The notes below the pieces were generated by a model. That model was not told where the DNA came from. It worked only from the letters and a program-made list of their open reading frames with translations, and searched no databases. Below are positions 1 to 5,259 of a stretch of 5,588 bases of DNA, one piece after another. This stretch comes from Deltaproteobacteria bacterium. Lineage in GTDB: Bacteria; Desulfobacterota; SM23-61. The first letter of the stretch is position 1; every line of letters begins with the position of its first letter. Location: NCBI GenBank assembly GCA_026388915.1, contig JAPLIW010000149.1, positions 1 through 5,588 of the forward strand. Reading direction: 5' to 3'. A program made the position numbers and the translations under genes.

Positions 1-1
1 G

Positions 2-481
2 GTTCTCATCCTGGACCAATATTTCCCCACTTATAACCTGGTCATCATCTTTCTGGGCCCCTGTATCGCTTTTACTTTTTGGTTTGCCCTGCTGCGCACC
101 CGCTGGGGAAGGAAAATCCGGGCGGCCGCGCTGGACCGGGAAATGTTGAGCTCCCTGGGGATCAACGTGAACCGCCTGTTCACCGTCGTTTTTTTCATCG
201 GCGCCTGGATGGCCGGGTTGGGCGGTGCTCTGGTTTCTCCCGTCTCGGCCATCGTCCCGGGCATGGACGTGGAGGTCATCATCAACGCCTTCATCGTGGT
301 GGTCATCGGGGGGTTGGGAAGCTTCTGGGGGACCTTTCTCGGGTCCCTGATCGTGGGCCAAGTTTATGCCCTGGGAATTCTGGTTTTTCCCCGCCTCTCC
401 CTGGCTTTCATTTACGTCCTGATGGCGTTGGTACTGATCATCCGGCCCTGGGGGCTTTTGGGGAGACCTTTGCAGCGGTAA
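2..481 (+). CDS. livH: LivH-like inner-membrane permease of a HAAT ABC importer (5' truncated)
   Basis: This is the last 159 codons of a permease whose start lies left of the window; the frame is open from base 2. It is one of the two membrane subunits that form the translocation path of a Liv-type importer. The fragment shows the cytoplasmic coupling region typical of LivH, with R-A-A-A-L-D-R-E-M and then SSLGINVNRLF (about bases 122-181). It continues with hydrophobic segments, including AGLGGALVSPV, and the family hallmark IGGLGSFWGTFLGSLIVG, ending in IRPWGLLGRP. The stop is 7 bp before livM, so the two are surely co-transcribed. The family call is firm from these motifs and from the livM-livG-livF order downstream. 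The symbol follows the family; substrate specificity is unknown because the binding protein is not in view. Confidence 0.93.
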   Translation, partial: VLILDQYFPTYNLVIIFLGPCIAFTFWFALLRTRWGRKIRAAALDREMLSSLGINVNRLFTVVFFIGAWMAGLGGALVSPVSAIVPGMDVEVIINAFIVVVIGGLGSFWGTFLGSLIVGQVYALGILVFPRLSLAFIYVLMALVLIIRPWGLLGRPLQR

Positions 482-488
482 TCGAATC

Positions 489-1415
489 ATGTCCAAAGAA
501 AACTGGATCCTGCTTCTTATTATCCTTCTCCTGCTCTGCATCCCCCTGACCGAATCCCGATTCTACGTCTTCCTGGGGACGGACATCCTCATCTTCGGCC
601 TTTTTGCGGTGAGCCTCAACCTTTTGCTGGGGTACACCGGGTTGGTTTCCTTCGGCCACGCGACTTACTTCGGGATCGGCGCTTACACCTGCGCCCTCTT
701 GATGAAGAAGGCTTCGGTCCCCTTCCCGTTGGCCTTTGCCGCGGCGGGCGCCCTGGGAGGAATCTCCGCCCTGATCATCGGCTTCTTTTGTGTCCGTCTG
801 ACCAAGGTGTACTTTGCCATGCTGACCCTGGCCTTCTCGCAGATCGTCTGGGCGATGGCTTTCAAGTGGAATTCCCTGACCGGCGGGGACAACGGTTTCG
901 TCGGAGTCCCCTTCCCCCAGTTCCTGGATTCCAAGGTCCTATTTTACTATTTCACCCTGGGGGTTGTGGCCGGATCCCTGTTTCTCCTCCGCAAGGTGGT
1001 GAACTCCCCCTTCGGCCGGATCCTTACCACCATCCGGGAAAATCCCGAGCGCACCGAATTCATCGGGATCCATGTGAAGCTTTTCCAGCTGATCGCTTTC
1101 ATGATCTCCGGGGTCTTTGCCGCCATTGCCGGGGCGCTCTTCGGGATTTTCAACCACAGCGTCTTCCCCGATATCCTGTTCTGGCCGGCCTCCGCGGAGG
1201 TGCTCATCATGACCCTCCTGGGGGGCATTTACAACTTTTTCGGCCCCGTCGTGGGAGCGGCCCTCCTGCTCTTCGTGAGGATGCAGGTCACCTCCTACAC
1301 CGAACACTGGCCGCTGATCCTGGGATTCACCCTGGCGTTGCTCCTCTTCTTCTTCCCCGGGGGGATCCTGGGGTTCCTGCAGGCTCGCTTTGCCCGTCCG
1401 GGAGGGAACCGATGA
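489..1415 (+). CDS. livM: LivM-like inner-membrane permease of a HAAT ABC importer
   Basis: This is the second membrane subunit of the importer and pairs with LivH. The 308 residues fit the shorter LivM proteins that lack the N-terminal extension of the E. coli protein. A hydrophobic first helix follows MSKENW. Residues 44-66 carry the family signature, NLLLGYTGLVSFGH followed by ATYFGIGAY. LTGGDNG is at 130-136, and the cytoplasmic coupling stretch is SPFGRILTTIRENPERTEF at 173-191. The C-terminal part has several more hydrophobic segments and a GGIYNFFGPVVGAALL stretch. No strong Shine-Dalgarno site precedes the ATG (the sequence there is GCGGTAATCGAATC), so translation may be coupled to livH, which stops 7 bp upstream. 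The stop overlaps the livG start as ATGA. Confidence 0.95.
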   Translation: MSKENWILLLIILLLLCIPLTESRFYVFLGTDILIFGLFAVSLNLLLGYTGLVSFGHATYFGIGAYTCALLMKKASVPFPLAFAAAGALGGISALIIGFFCVRLTKVYFAMLTLAFSQIVWAMAFKWNSLTGGDNGFVGVPFPQFLDSKVLFYYFTLGVVAGSLFLLRKVVNSPFGRILTTIRENPERTEFIGIHVKLFQLIAFMISGVFAAIAGALFGIFNHSVFPDILFWPASAEVLIMTLLGGIYNFFGPVVGAALLLFVRMQVTSYTEHWPLILGFTLALLLFFFPGGILGFLQARFARPGGNR

Positions 1416-2152
1416 TTCTCGGGGTCGAAAAGGTCAAGAAATCCTTCGACGGATTCGTGGCCATCAACGGGGTGAGTTTTTCCATCCCCAAGGGGGAGAT
1501 CTGCTCTATCATCGGCCCCAACGGCGCGGGCAAGACGACCCTTTTTAACCTGATTACCGGCCACCTGCGCATCGATGAGGGGAAATTAACCTTCAAGGAT
1601 CTGGACATCACCAACCGCCGCCCCCACCAGATCTGCCGGTTGGGCGTCGGCCGTTCCTTCCAGCGGACCAACATTTTCCCCCGGCTGACCGTTTTCCAGA
1701 ACATCCAGGCTGCCGTGCTGGCCCACCGGGGAAAGAGCCTCACCTTCTTCCGGCCCGTGGATTCGTTCTTCCAGGAGGAAACCGGGGAGATCCTGGGGAG
1801 AGTCGGCCTCGGGGAATATGCCCAGACGGTGAGCGGGTCTCTTTCCTACGGGTTTCAAAAGCAGCTGGAACTGGGGATCGCCCTGGCCAGCGAGCCCGAG
1901 CTTCTCCTTCTGGATGAACCGACGGCGGGAATGTCCGCCCAAGAGACGCACCAAACCATGGAATTGATCGGGAAGATCACCCGGGAGAAAGGGCTTACCC
2001 TTCTCTTCACGGAGCACGATATGGAAGTGGTCTTCTCCATCTCCCAACGGATCATGGTCCTGCACCAGGGGCGGCTGATTGCCGAGGGGACGCCCGAGGA
2101 GGTGCGCAATAATCCCGAAGTGCAGAAGGTCTACCTGGGGGAACGGCGATGA
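1412..2152 (+). CDS. livG: LivG-like ATP-binding subunit of a HAAT ABC importer
   Basis: This is one of the two cytoplasmic ATPases that drive the LivHM permease; 246 residues, normal for LivG. In order it shows Walker A GPNGAGKTT (35-43), the Q-loop glutamine in SFQRTNIFPRLT (Q84), ABC signature LSYGFQ (144-149), Walker B LLLLDEP with catalytic Glu169, and the switch histidine in TEHDM (H202). The signature has Phe where many relatives have Gln or Asp, a position that varies in LivG. The tail, EGTPEEVRNNPEVQKVYLG, is the usual LivG ending. The ATG at 1412 is preferred over an upstream extension of the same frame: it has GGAGGG 5-10 bases before it, overlaps the livM stop as ATGA, and starts the protein directly with the family's N-terminal strand. 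The extra upstream codons are a shadow of livM. Confidence 0.96.
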   Translation: MILGVEKVKKSFDGFVAINGVSFSIPKGEICSIIGPNGAGKTTLFNLITGHLRIDEGKLTFKDLDITNRRPHQICRLGVGRSFQRTNIFPRLTVFQNIQAAVLAHRGKSLTFFRPVDSFFQEETGEILGRVGLGEYAQTVSGSLSYGFQKQLELGIALASEPELLLLDEPTAGMSAQETHQTMELIGKITREKGLTLLFTEHDMEVVFSISQRIMVLHQGRLIAEGTPEEVRNNPEVQKVYLGERR

Positions 2153-2853
2153 TTCTTGAGGTCAACGATATATACACGGCGTACGGCTTGAGCCAGATCC
2201 TCTTCGGCGTTTCCCTGAAGGTTCAAGAGGGAGAAATCATCTCCCTCCTGGGGCGAAACGGAGTGGGGAAGACCACGACCCTCAGGTCCATCATGGGTCT
2301 GACGCCCCCGCAATCCGGTTCCATCAAATGGAGGGGCGAAGAGATCGCCGGGAAGCCGACCTACGAGATTTCCCGGCTGGGAATCGGATTTGTCCCGGAG
2401 GACCGGAGGATCTTTTCCGATTTGACCGTATGGGAAAACCTTGACGTGGCCATCCAGCCGGGCAGGAAAAAGGAAAACGTCTGGACGCTGGAAAGGGTCT
2501 TTGATCTCTTCCCGGCCCTGAAGCCCATCCAGAGCCGGAAGGGGGGGTATTTAAGCGGGGGCGAGCAGCAGATGCTCACCATCGCCCGGACGCTCATGAG
2601 CAATCCCGACCTGCTCCTACTGGACGAGCCCTCCGAAGGCCTGGCCCCTCTCGTGGTTCAGCAGCTCGGCGAGCAAATCGCCAAATTGCGCCGGGAGGGT
2701 ATGACGATCCTCCTCTGCGAGCAAAACCAAAGGTTCTCTCTCGATTTGAGCGACCGCCTCTATATCCTGGAAAAAGGAACGATAAAATATGAGGGCACGG
2801 TTCAGGATTTCCTGAAAGATGAGAAAATCGGCCGCACCTACCTTGCCGTTTGA
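2149..2853 (+). CDS. livF: LivF-like ATP-binding subunit of a HAAT ABC importer
   Basis: This is the second ATPase of the importer and is expected to form a heterodimer with LivG; 234 residues, the usual LivF size. It has Walker A GRNGVGKTT (35-43), VPEDRRIF (82-89) where the Q-loop lies, signature LSGGEQQ (135-141), Walker B LLLLDEP (155-161) with Glu160, and CEQN (190-193). As is usual in LivF, a Gln (192) sits where most ABC ATPases have the switch-loop His, and a Glu (84) replaces the Q-loop Gln. The ATG overlaps the livG stop as ATGA and follows CTGGGGGAACGGCG, which supplies a ribosome-binding site. It is the last gene of the operon. No convincing U-tract terminator follows; a C6/G6 hairpin at 2904-2926 is the only candidate. 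Confidence 0.96.
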   Translation: MILEVNDIYTAYGLSQILFGVSLKVQEGEIISLLGRNGVGKTTTLRSIMGLTPPQSGSIKWRGEEIAGKPTYEISRLGIGFVPEDRRIFSDLTVWENLDVAIQPGRKKENVWTLERVFDLFPALKPIQSRKGGYLSGGEQQMLTIARTLMSNPDLLLLDEPSEGLAPLVVQQLGEQIAKLRREGMTILLCEQNQRFSLDLSDRLYILEKGTIKYEGTVQDFLKDEKIGRTYLAV

Positions 2854-2986
2854 CCTCCCCTGCCCCGCGTCCAGGGCGGATCCCTTTCAAACCCCGGTCC
2901 TCACCCCCCTCCCGGTTCCCGGGGGGCACCACCGCATTCGGGTTCTGCCCTCATGAGACAAGCCATGAAACGGGCGGGCCTTCGGA

Positions 2987-3057
2987 ATTGCGGAATGTGG
3001 ATTGCGGAATGCGGAGTGAAAAAAAAATAAAAAAAACTGAAATCCGCAATCGGCAAT
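2987..3057. repeat. GCGGAAT tandem units with an inverted copy across a poly-A spacer
   Basis: ATTGCGGAATG occurs at 2987-2997 and again at 3001-3011, followed by a partial unit GCGGAGTG. After a nearly pure A stretch (about 3019-3036), ATCCGCAAT at 3042-3050 is the reverse complement of the left unit's core (ATTGCGGAT), followed by CGGCAAT. The whole can fold as an imperfect stem with an A-rich loop. It looks like a degenerate intergenic palindromic element; its family was not determined. Confidence 0.55.
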
Positions 3058-3097
3058 AATGAAAATGGCTGGAATTAGGAAACAACGAAAAACCGCA

Positions 3098-3130
3098 GTG
3101 AGTGGGGTCTTTCTGGTGAGTGGGATCTTT
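3098..3130. repeat. Direct repeat, two 15-mers at 18-bp spacing
   Basis: GTGAGTGGGGTCTTT (3098-3112) and GTGAGTGGGATCTTT (3116-3130) differ at one base. The period of 18 is a multiple of three, so on the minus strand the pair reads as a repeated Lys-Asp-Pro-Thr-His unit, but no supported gene contains it. Confidence 0.6.
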
Positions 3131-3264
3131 TGAGTTGACAGGCTTGCGATTCACCAGAAGAATTCCTTAATTTGGATTTAAATCGATATCCGGCCGGCGG
3201 GTCATAGGGTGGGAGGACGCAGCAGGATTTTGGGTTTGTACCGCTCTGACCAAGTATTTTTTCT

Positions 3265-3387
3265 TTATAGATAGTCCTCGGGCATTTCCCTCACTTCCTC
3301 TTCCGGCGGCGGTGAAAGAAGGCGGTCCAGTTCCTTTTCCCGGGAGATCCGGGCCGTGGATCCCGATGATGCCTTTTTGGGGGCTAC
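3265..3387 (-). other. Short protein-like open fragment, possible C-terminal gene relic
   Basis: This 40-codon open stretch has no start codon; an in-frame TGA lies directly upstream (3388-3390). Its end reads RISREKELDRLLSPPPEEE and then VREMPEDYL before TAA, a charged, protein-like tail. No family is recognised. It overlaps in antisense the left part of the DUF4143 relic and the sequence before it, so at least one of the two readings is coincidental where they coincide. The assignment is weak. Confidence 0.22.
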
Positions 3388-3475
3388 TCACATCGGTGTG
3401 GGAATCGACCTTTTGTTCAGGAAAAATGGGCGGCTTTTTGGCGTGGAATGCAGGAGGGCGGATGCGCCTGAGTTA
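3341..3475 (+). pseudogene. Relic of a DUF4143-type ATPase C-terminal domain
   Basis: The frame REIRAVDPDDAFLGATHIG then VGIDLLFRKNGRLFGVECRRA and DAPEL matches the nuclease-like end of the DUF4143 family. That family comprises the AAA-type ATPases with a C-terminal DUF4143 domain. Relatives typically read W-A-T-H-x-G-A-E-L-D-L-L, then a basic glycine turn, G-V-E-x-K-R-A-D-A-P and L-T-x-S-M. The Asp in IDLL and the Glu in GVEC correspond to the conserved D and E. Only about 45 codons survive: nothing upstream encodes the ATPase, and after DAPEL the similarity stops and the frame runs into unrelated sequence. There is no credible start codon or ribosome-binding site. I therefore call it a dead fragment, recognised by motif only. 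Confidence 0.55.
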
Positions 3476-3551
3476 TGCAACCCAAGAACCAACCCAACTC
3501 CCTATTGCGGTTCGGCAAACGGTTCCCGGCATCAGGGTCGTAGAGGACTTG

Positions 3552-3584
3552 CACCTCCAGGTGAATTGCGCCCTTCCGGGCGCA
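3552..3584. repeat. Two adjacent small hairpins
   Basis: CACCTCCAGGTG (3552-3563) is self-complementary. TGCGCCC-TTCC-GGGCGCA (3567-3584) is a perfect 7-bp stem with a four-base loop. They lie directly next to the terminator of the PEP-CTERM gene, beyond its U-tract on the minus strand. No protein or RNA family is recognised. Confidence 0.5.
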
Positions 3585-3587
3585 CCA

Positions 3588-3627
3588 AAAACAAAAGGCA
3601 GAGCCAATCGACCCTGCCTTTCGTTTT
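3588..3627 (-). terminator. Intrinsic terminator of the PEP-CTERM gene, probably bidirectional
   Basis: AAAACAAAAGGCAG (3588-3601) pairs with CTGCCTTTCGTTTT (3614-3627) across a 12-base loop, with one mismatch in 14. On the minus strand the G+C stem is followed by TTTTGTTTTTGG. It starts 17 bases after the stop codon of the PEP-CTERM gene. The plus-strand reading also ends in T-rich sequence, so it may stop transcription from both sides. Confidence 0.8.
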
Positions 3628-3643
3628 GCAGATCTGATTCAAT

Positions 3644-4270
3644 TTAGCTTCTAAGCTTTCTCCTGATTCCCGCCACTCCCAACATACCAAACCCAACAAG
3701 GAGCATCGTGATGGGTTCGGGGACTGAACTAACGCCTTGTGCCTGAAGCACTTCAGGAAAATCATTCCACGCTCCGTATCTCAGGGTGAATGTATAAGTG
3801 CCAGGCAGGTTACCAAGGTAATCAGTAATGGCCACGGTCGGACCTGAATGATCATATATTGTACCCCCTAAATCTAGCCAGAAGCCATCATCATGTCTTA
3901 TCGCGACGTTCGCGGGAAAGAAAGCCGTCCCCGTGAACTGGAAGAAGGTCCCATGGCCTGAAGAGGTGTAGAAGCTGTTCTTGATGTTATCCGGGTCGCT
4001 GACCCAAACAAGACCATTGGGGTTGCTGGCTGGAGCACCTTTGAGCCATGTATCGTAAGTGAAGGTGCCTCTCGCGCTGTCAAAATCAAGAGAGTTGACT
4101 GTAAATGTGGCGTTCGGGCTACCGCCCGGAGGACCGATGCCCGGGTTTTCTGCAAAAGTATCGGCAGGGTCCCAAAGTGCACCTTGGATAGGTGTTGCTT
4201 GACCGACTCCGGTCATGAGCATAAAGACCGCTAGCAAAACAGTGCTCAGAATCGTTACTATCTTTTTCAT
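3644..4270 (-). CDS. Secreted PEP-CTERM sorting-domain protein with a PA14/fibro-slime-like body
   Basis: This exported surface protein of 208 residues is predicted to be processed by an exosortase. The signal peptide MKKIVTILSTVLLAVF runs to a likely cut after GQA (residue 25). The C-terminus is the classic tripartite tail: VPEP at 183-186, a hydrophobic helix ITMLLVGFGMLGVAGI, and basic RRKLR. The mature part has no cysteine and is rich in beta-forming, Gly/Asp/aromatic residues. RHDDGFWLDLGG (125-136) followed by GTYTFTLRYGAW (157-168) recalls the loops of PA14 and fibro-slime carbohydrate-binding modules, an inference only. The ATG at 4270 is chosen because GGGAGG precedes it at a good distance and the signal peptide begins there; the longer reading from 4357 would begin upstream of the predicted transcription start. 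No exosortase or exopolysaccharide gene is in the window. The ligand is unknown. Confidence 0.9.
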   Translation of the reverse strand: MKKIVTILSTVLLAVFMLMTGVGQATPIQGALWDPADTFAENPGIGPPGGSPNATFTVNSLDFDSARGTFTYDTWLKGAPASNPNGLVWVSDPDNIKNSFYTSSGHGTFFQFTGTAFFPANVAIRHDDGFWLDLGGTIYDHSGPTVAITDYLGNLPGTYTFTLRYGAWNDFPEVLQAQGVSSVPEPITMLLVGFGMLGVAGIRRKLRS

Positions 4271-4296
4271 AACTCTTGCCCTCCCTTTAGCTAATT

Positions 4297-4322
4297 TGAT
4301 AATTATGCCATCGTAATTATCA
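4297..4322. promoter_or_regulatory. Perfect inverted repeat at the predicted transcription start, possible operator
   Basis: TGATAATTA (4297-4305) and TAATTATCA (4314-4322) are perfect inverted 9-mers separated by 8 bases. They straddle the predicted start of the PEP-CTERM transcript (about 4316), so the full hairpin would not be transcribed. A protein-binding site is therefore more likely than an RNA structure. No regulator is assigned. Confidence 0.45.
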
Positions 4323-4326
4323 GTAA

Positions 4327-4343
4327 AGCAACTATTGGGCCAA
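4327..4343 (-). promoter_or_regulatory. Sigma-54 (-24/-12) promoter for the PEP-CTERM gene
   Basis: On the minus strand the sequence is TTGGCCCAATAGTTGCT. It fits the sigma-54 consensus YTGGCACG-N4-TTGCW with two mismatches and has exactly ten bases between the key GG and GC. Transcription would start near 4316 and give a leader of about 46 bases to the chosen ATG. PEP-CTERM systems often include a sigma-54 response regulator/kinase pair (PrsR/PrsK), which fits; neither gene is in the window. Confidence 0.65.
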
Positions 4344-4355
4344 TTATATAAGGGC

Positions 4356-4370
4356 ATGTAATTATTACAT
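4356..4370. promoter_or_regulatory. AT-rich palindrome just upstream of the -24 element, possible activator site
   Basis: ATGTAATTATTACAT is a perfect palindrome with 7-base arms and a one-base centre, 12 bp upstream of the -24 element. The octamer GTAATTAT inside it (4358-4365) recurs at 4313-4320, 45 bp away. A second small palindrome, ACATCTTTTGATGT, lies further upstream near 4376-4389. This may be an activator-binding array, but the sequence is very AT-rich and such matches are easier to find by chance. Confidence 0.35.
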
Positions 4371-4524
4371 TATCAACATCTTTTGATGTGAGCAACGAAA
4401 GCATTATTGAAAAATAACCCGACACCTACCAGAAACTGATAAAATGATTTTTTGGAAAAGTCAATAAAAACAAAAAGTTATATTCCTTGTTAAATTATGT
4501 AAAGAACCCCGACGGTTGGAAAGG

Positions 4525-4559
4525 AAAGGGGATTGCCGATAACACCGGCGATCCCCTTT
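4525..4559 (-). terminator. Strong terminator hairpin downstream of the PEP-CTERM relic, works in either direction
   Basis: AAAGGGGATTGCCG (4525-4538) pairs along all 14 bases, with one G-U wobble, with CGGCGATCCCCTTT (4546-4559) around a 7-base loop. The plus-strand reading ends TTTTGC and the minus-strand reading TTTCCTTTCC. It lies about 30 bases past the stop of the PEP-CTERM tail relic, so it most likely ended that gene. It also insulates the intact PEP-CTERM gene from upstream minus-strand transcription. Confidence 0.75.
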
Positions 4560-4586
4560 TGCAACGACGCTTCTTATTTCCTCAGA

Positions 4587-4703
4587 TTATCCATTCCTGC
4601 GCTTCCGCGAGATCAGGCCCAATCCCAGAAGGGCAGCCCCAAGAAAAAAGTGTCCCGGGCTCTGGGATTTAAAATATGAAGTGGATGGGGCAGGTGGATG
4701 GAG
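4587..4703 (-). pseudogene. Orphan PEP-CTERM tail, relic of a second PEP-CTERM gene
   Basis: The end of this open minus-strand frame reads Q-S-P-G-H and then FFLGAALLGLGLISRKRR, N, G, stop. A hydrophobic Gly/Leu helix capped by an Arg/Lys cluster is the standard end of exosortase substrates; a typical relative reads PEPGTLLLLG and so on. Here the Glu of the PEP motif is lost. Only 39 codons are open, with an in-frame TGA upstream (4704-4706), no start codon, no signal peptide and no body, and about 60 bp to the next hairpin. The rest of the gene is missing or decayed. The strong terminator directly downstream supports a former real gene. The call rests on the tail pattern alone. Confidence 0.6.
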
Positions 4704-4767
4704 TCATATGACTGGATGGAATTCTTTCGGAGTAGAAAAAAATGGGAGAACGTGTACTGCGGGACTG

Positions 4768-4797
4768 GGGAGCCGGCGAGGAGATCAACCGGCTCCC
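4768..4797 (-). terminator. Hairpin after the cytochrome gene, probable terminator
   Basis: GGGAGCCGG (4768-4776) and CCGGCTCCC (4789-4797) form a perfect 9-bp GC-rich stem with a 12-base loop, 18 bases after the cytochrome stop codon. On the minus strand no U-tract follows, so termination there may be weak or need help. The plus-strand reading ends in TTTC. Confidence 0.5.
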
Positions 4798-4815
4798 TTT
4801 CATGGCGGGCTTCTT

Positions 4816-5229
4816 TTAATGCTTGCCGGGGGCCAGGGGGACGCTGCGGCGCTCGTAGGTTATGTAGGATTCGATAGCCGTCAATTTCTGGTCATCCAAA
4901 GGCAGGGGATCCCCTTCCAGCGGATTTTGAATGCACCAGTTGATCATCTCCTGCTGCTTCACCACTTTGCCCAGCTGTTTCTGAAACTTGGGATAGGTTT
5001 CCGGGTGGGTGTTGGCCGCGTTGGGGTGGCATTGATCGCAGGACACCCGGTTCTTCCCCAGGCTCCCGCTGTGAAACAGCTTTTCCCCCTCGTTGACCAC
5101 GCCCGCGAACTGTTCTTCCCACCTTTTGAGATCCTCGGCGGTGAATTCATCGGCGTTCGATTGCAGATAAAACACAAAACCGGCCAGGACCGCCGTCAAA
5201 ATCCCAATCATTCGAGCTGTTTTTCCCAT
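4816..5229 (-). CDS. Small exported monohaem c-type cytochrome, SoxA/TsdA-like fold
   Basis: This 137-residue electron carrier is predicted to lie in or on the periplasmic side. The N-terminus MGKTARMIGILTAVLAGFVF is a signal peptide or membrane anchor, with a possible cut after SNA (residue 26). The single haem site is CDQCH (64-68), followed by NAANTHPETYPKFQ. Then comes a helix with EMINWCIQNPLEGDPL (94-109), and the end is AIESYITYERR plus a short tail. The pattern of CxxCH, 'YPKFQKQLGK', 'INxCI' and 'P.G.PL' resembles the cytochrome domain of SoxA/TsdA. There the distal haem ligand is a Cys, so Cys99 (or Met95) may be the sixth ligand here. The ATG at 5229 is preferred over 5316: AAAGGAG lies 7 bases before it and the signal peptide starts there. 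No partner enzyme is adjacent; its redox partner is unknown. Confidence 0.88.
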   Translation of the reverse strand: MGKTARMIGILTAVLAGFVFYLQSNADEFTAEDLKRWEEQFAGVVNEGEKLFHSGSLGKNRVSCDQCHPNAANTHPETYPKFQKQLGKVVKQQEMINWCIQNPLEGDPLPLDDQKLTAIESYITYERRSVPLAPGKH

Positions 5230-5259
5230 GGGGCTGCTCCTTTCCTTGTTGCTCAGGAA

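Larger units (their letters stand above)
2854..3264. other. Intergenic region after the liv operon, with repeats but no credible gene
   Basis: No open frame here looks like a protein; the short frames are low-complexity or Pro/Arg-rich artefacts of GC-rich DNA. Visible structure: a C6/G6 hairpin at 2904-2926 (11-base loop, no T-tract), the GCGGAAT repeat with its inverted partner at 2987-3057, and two near-identical 15-mers at 3098-3130. The base composition changes from GC-rich to A-rich around 3010-3065. Confidence 0.7.

Noticed and set aside
788..1411. Upstream extension of the livG frame to 454 codons
   Set aside because: The added codons are an out-of-frame shadow of livM, rich in Pro, Arg and Gly. 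The ATGA start at 1412 with GGAGGG matches the LivG N-terminus.
2278..2736. LivF Gln192 and Glu84 in place of the usual His and Gln as signs of a dead ATPase
   Set aside because: These substitutions are normal for the LivF family. Walker A, signature and Walker B with the catalytic Glu are intact.
2904..2926. C6/G6 hairpin as the liv operon terminator
   Set aside because: The stem is only six pairs with an 11-base loop and no T-tract on either side, so it is mentioned but not called.
2594..2932. Minus-strand open frame over the end of livF
   Set aside because: Arg/Gly/Pro-rich antisense shadow of a clearly recognised ABC ATPase gene.
3135..3163. Sigma-70-like TTGACA with AAGAAT 17 bp downstream
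   Set aside because: The -10 matches at only four of six positions and no intact plus-strand gene follows, so chance is likely.
3312..3647. Plus-strand open frames of 93-111 codons
   Set aside because: Only the 3341-3475 part of one frame looks like protein. The rest has no family features, runs through hairpins and the terminator, and lacks a credible start.
4271..4357. Longer N-terminus for the PEP-CTERM gene starting at 4357
   Set aside because: It would place 29 non-signal residues before a perfect signal peptide and begin upstream of the predicted sigma-54 start. The ATG at 4270 has its own strong ribosome-binding site.
4487..4672. Plus-strand 61-codon open frame
   Set aside because: It runs through the terminator hairpin and the antisense of the PEP-CTERM tail, with no ribosome-binding site or domain.
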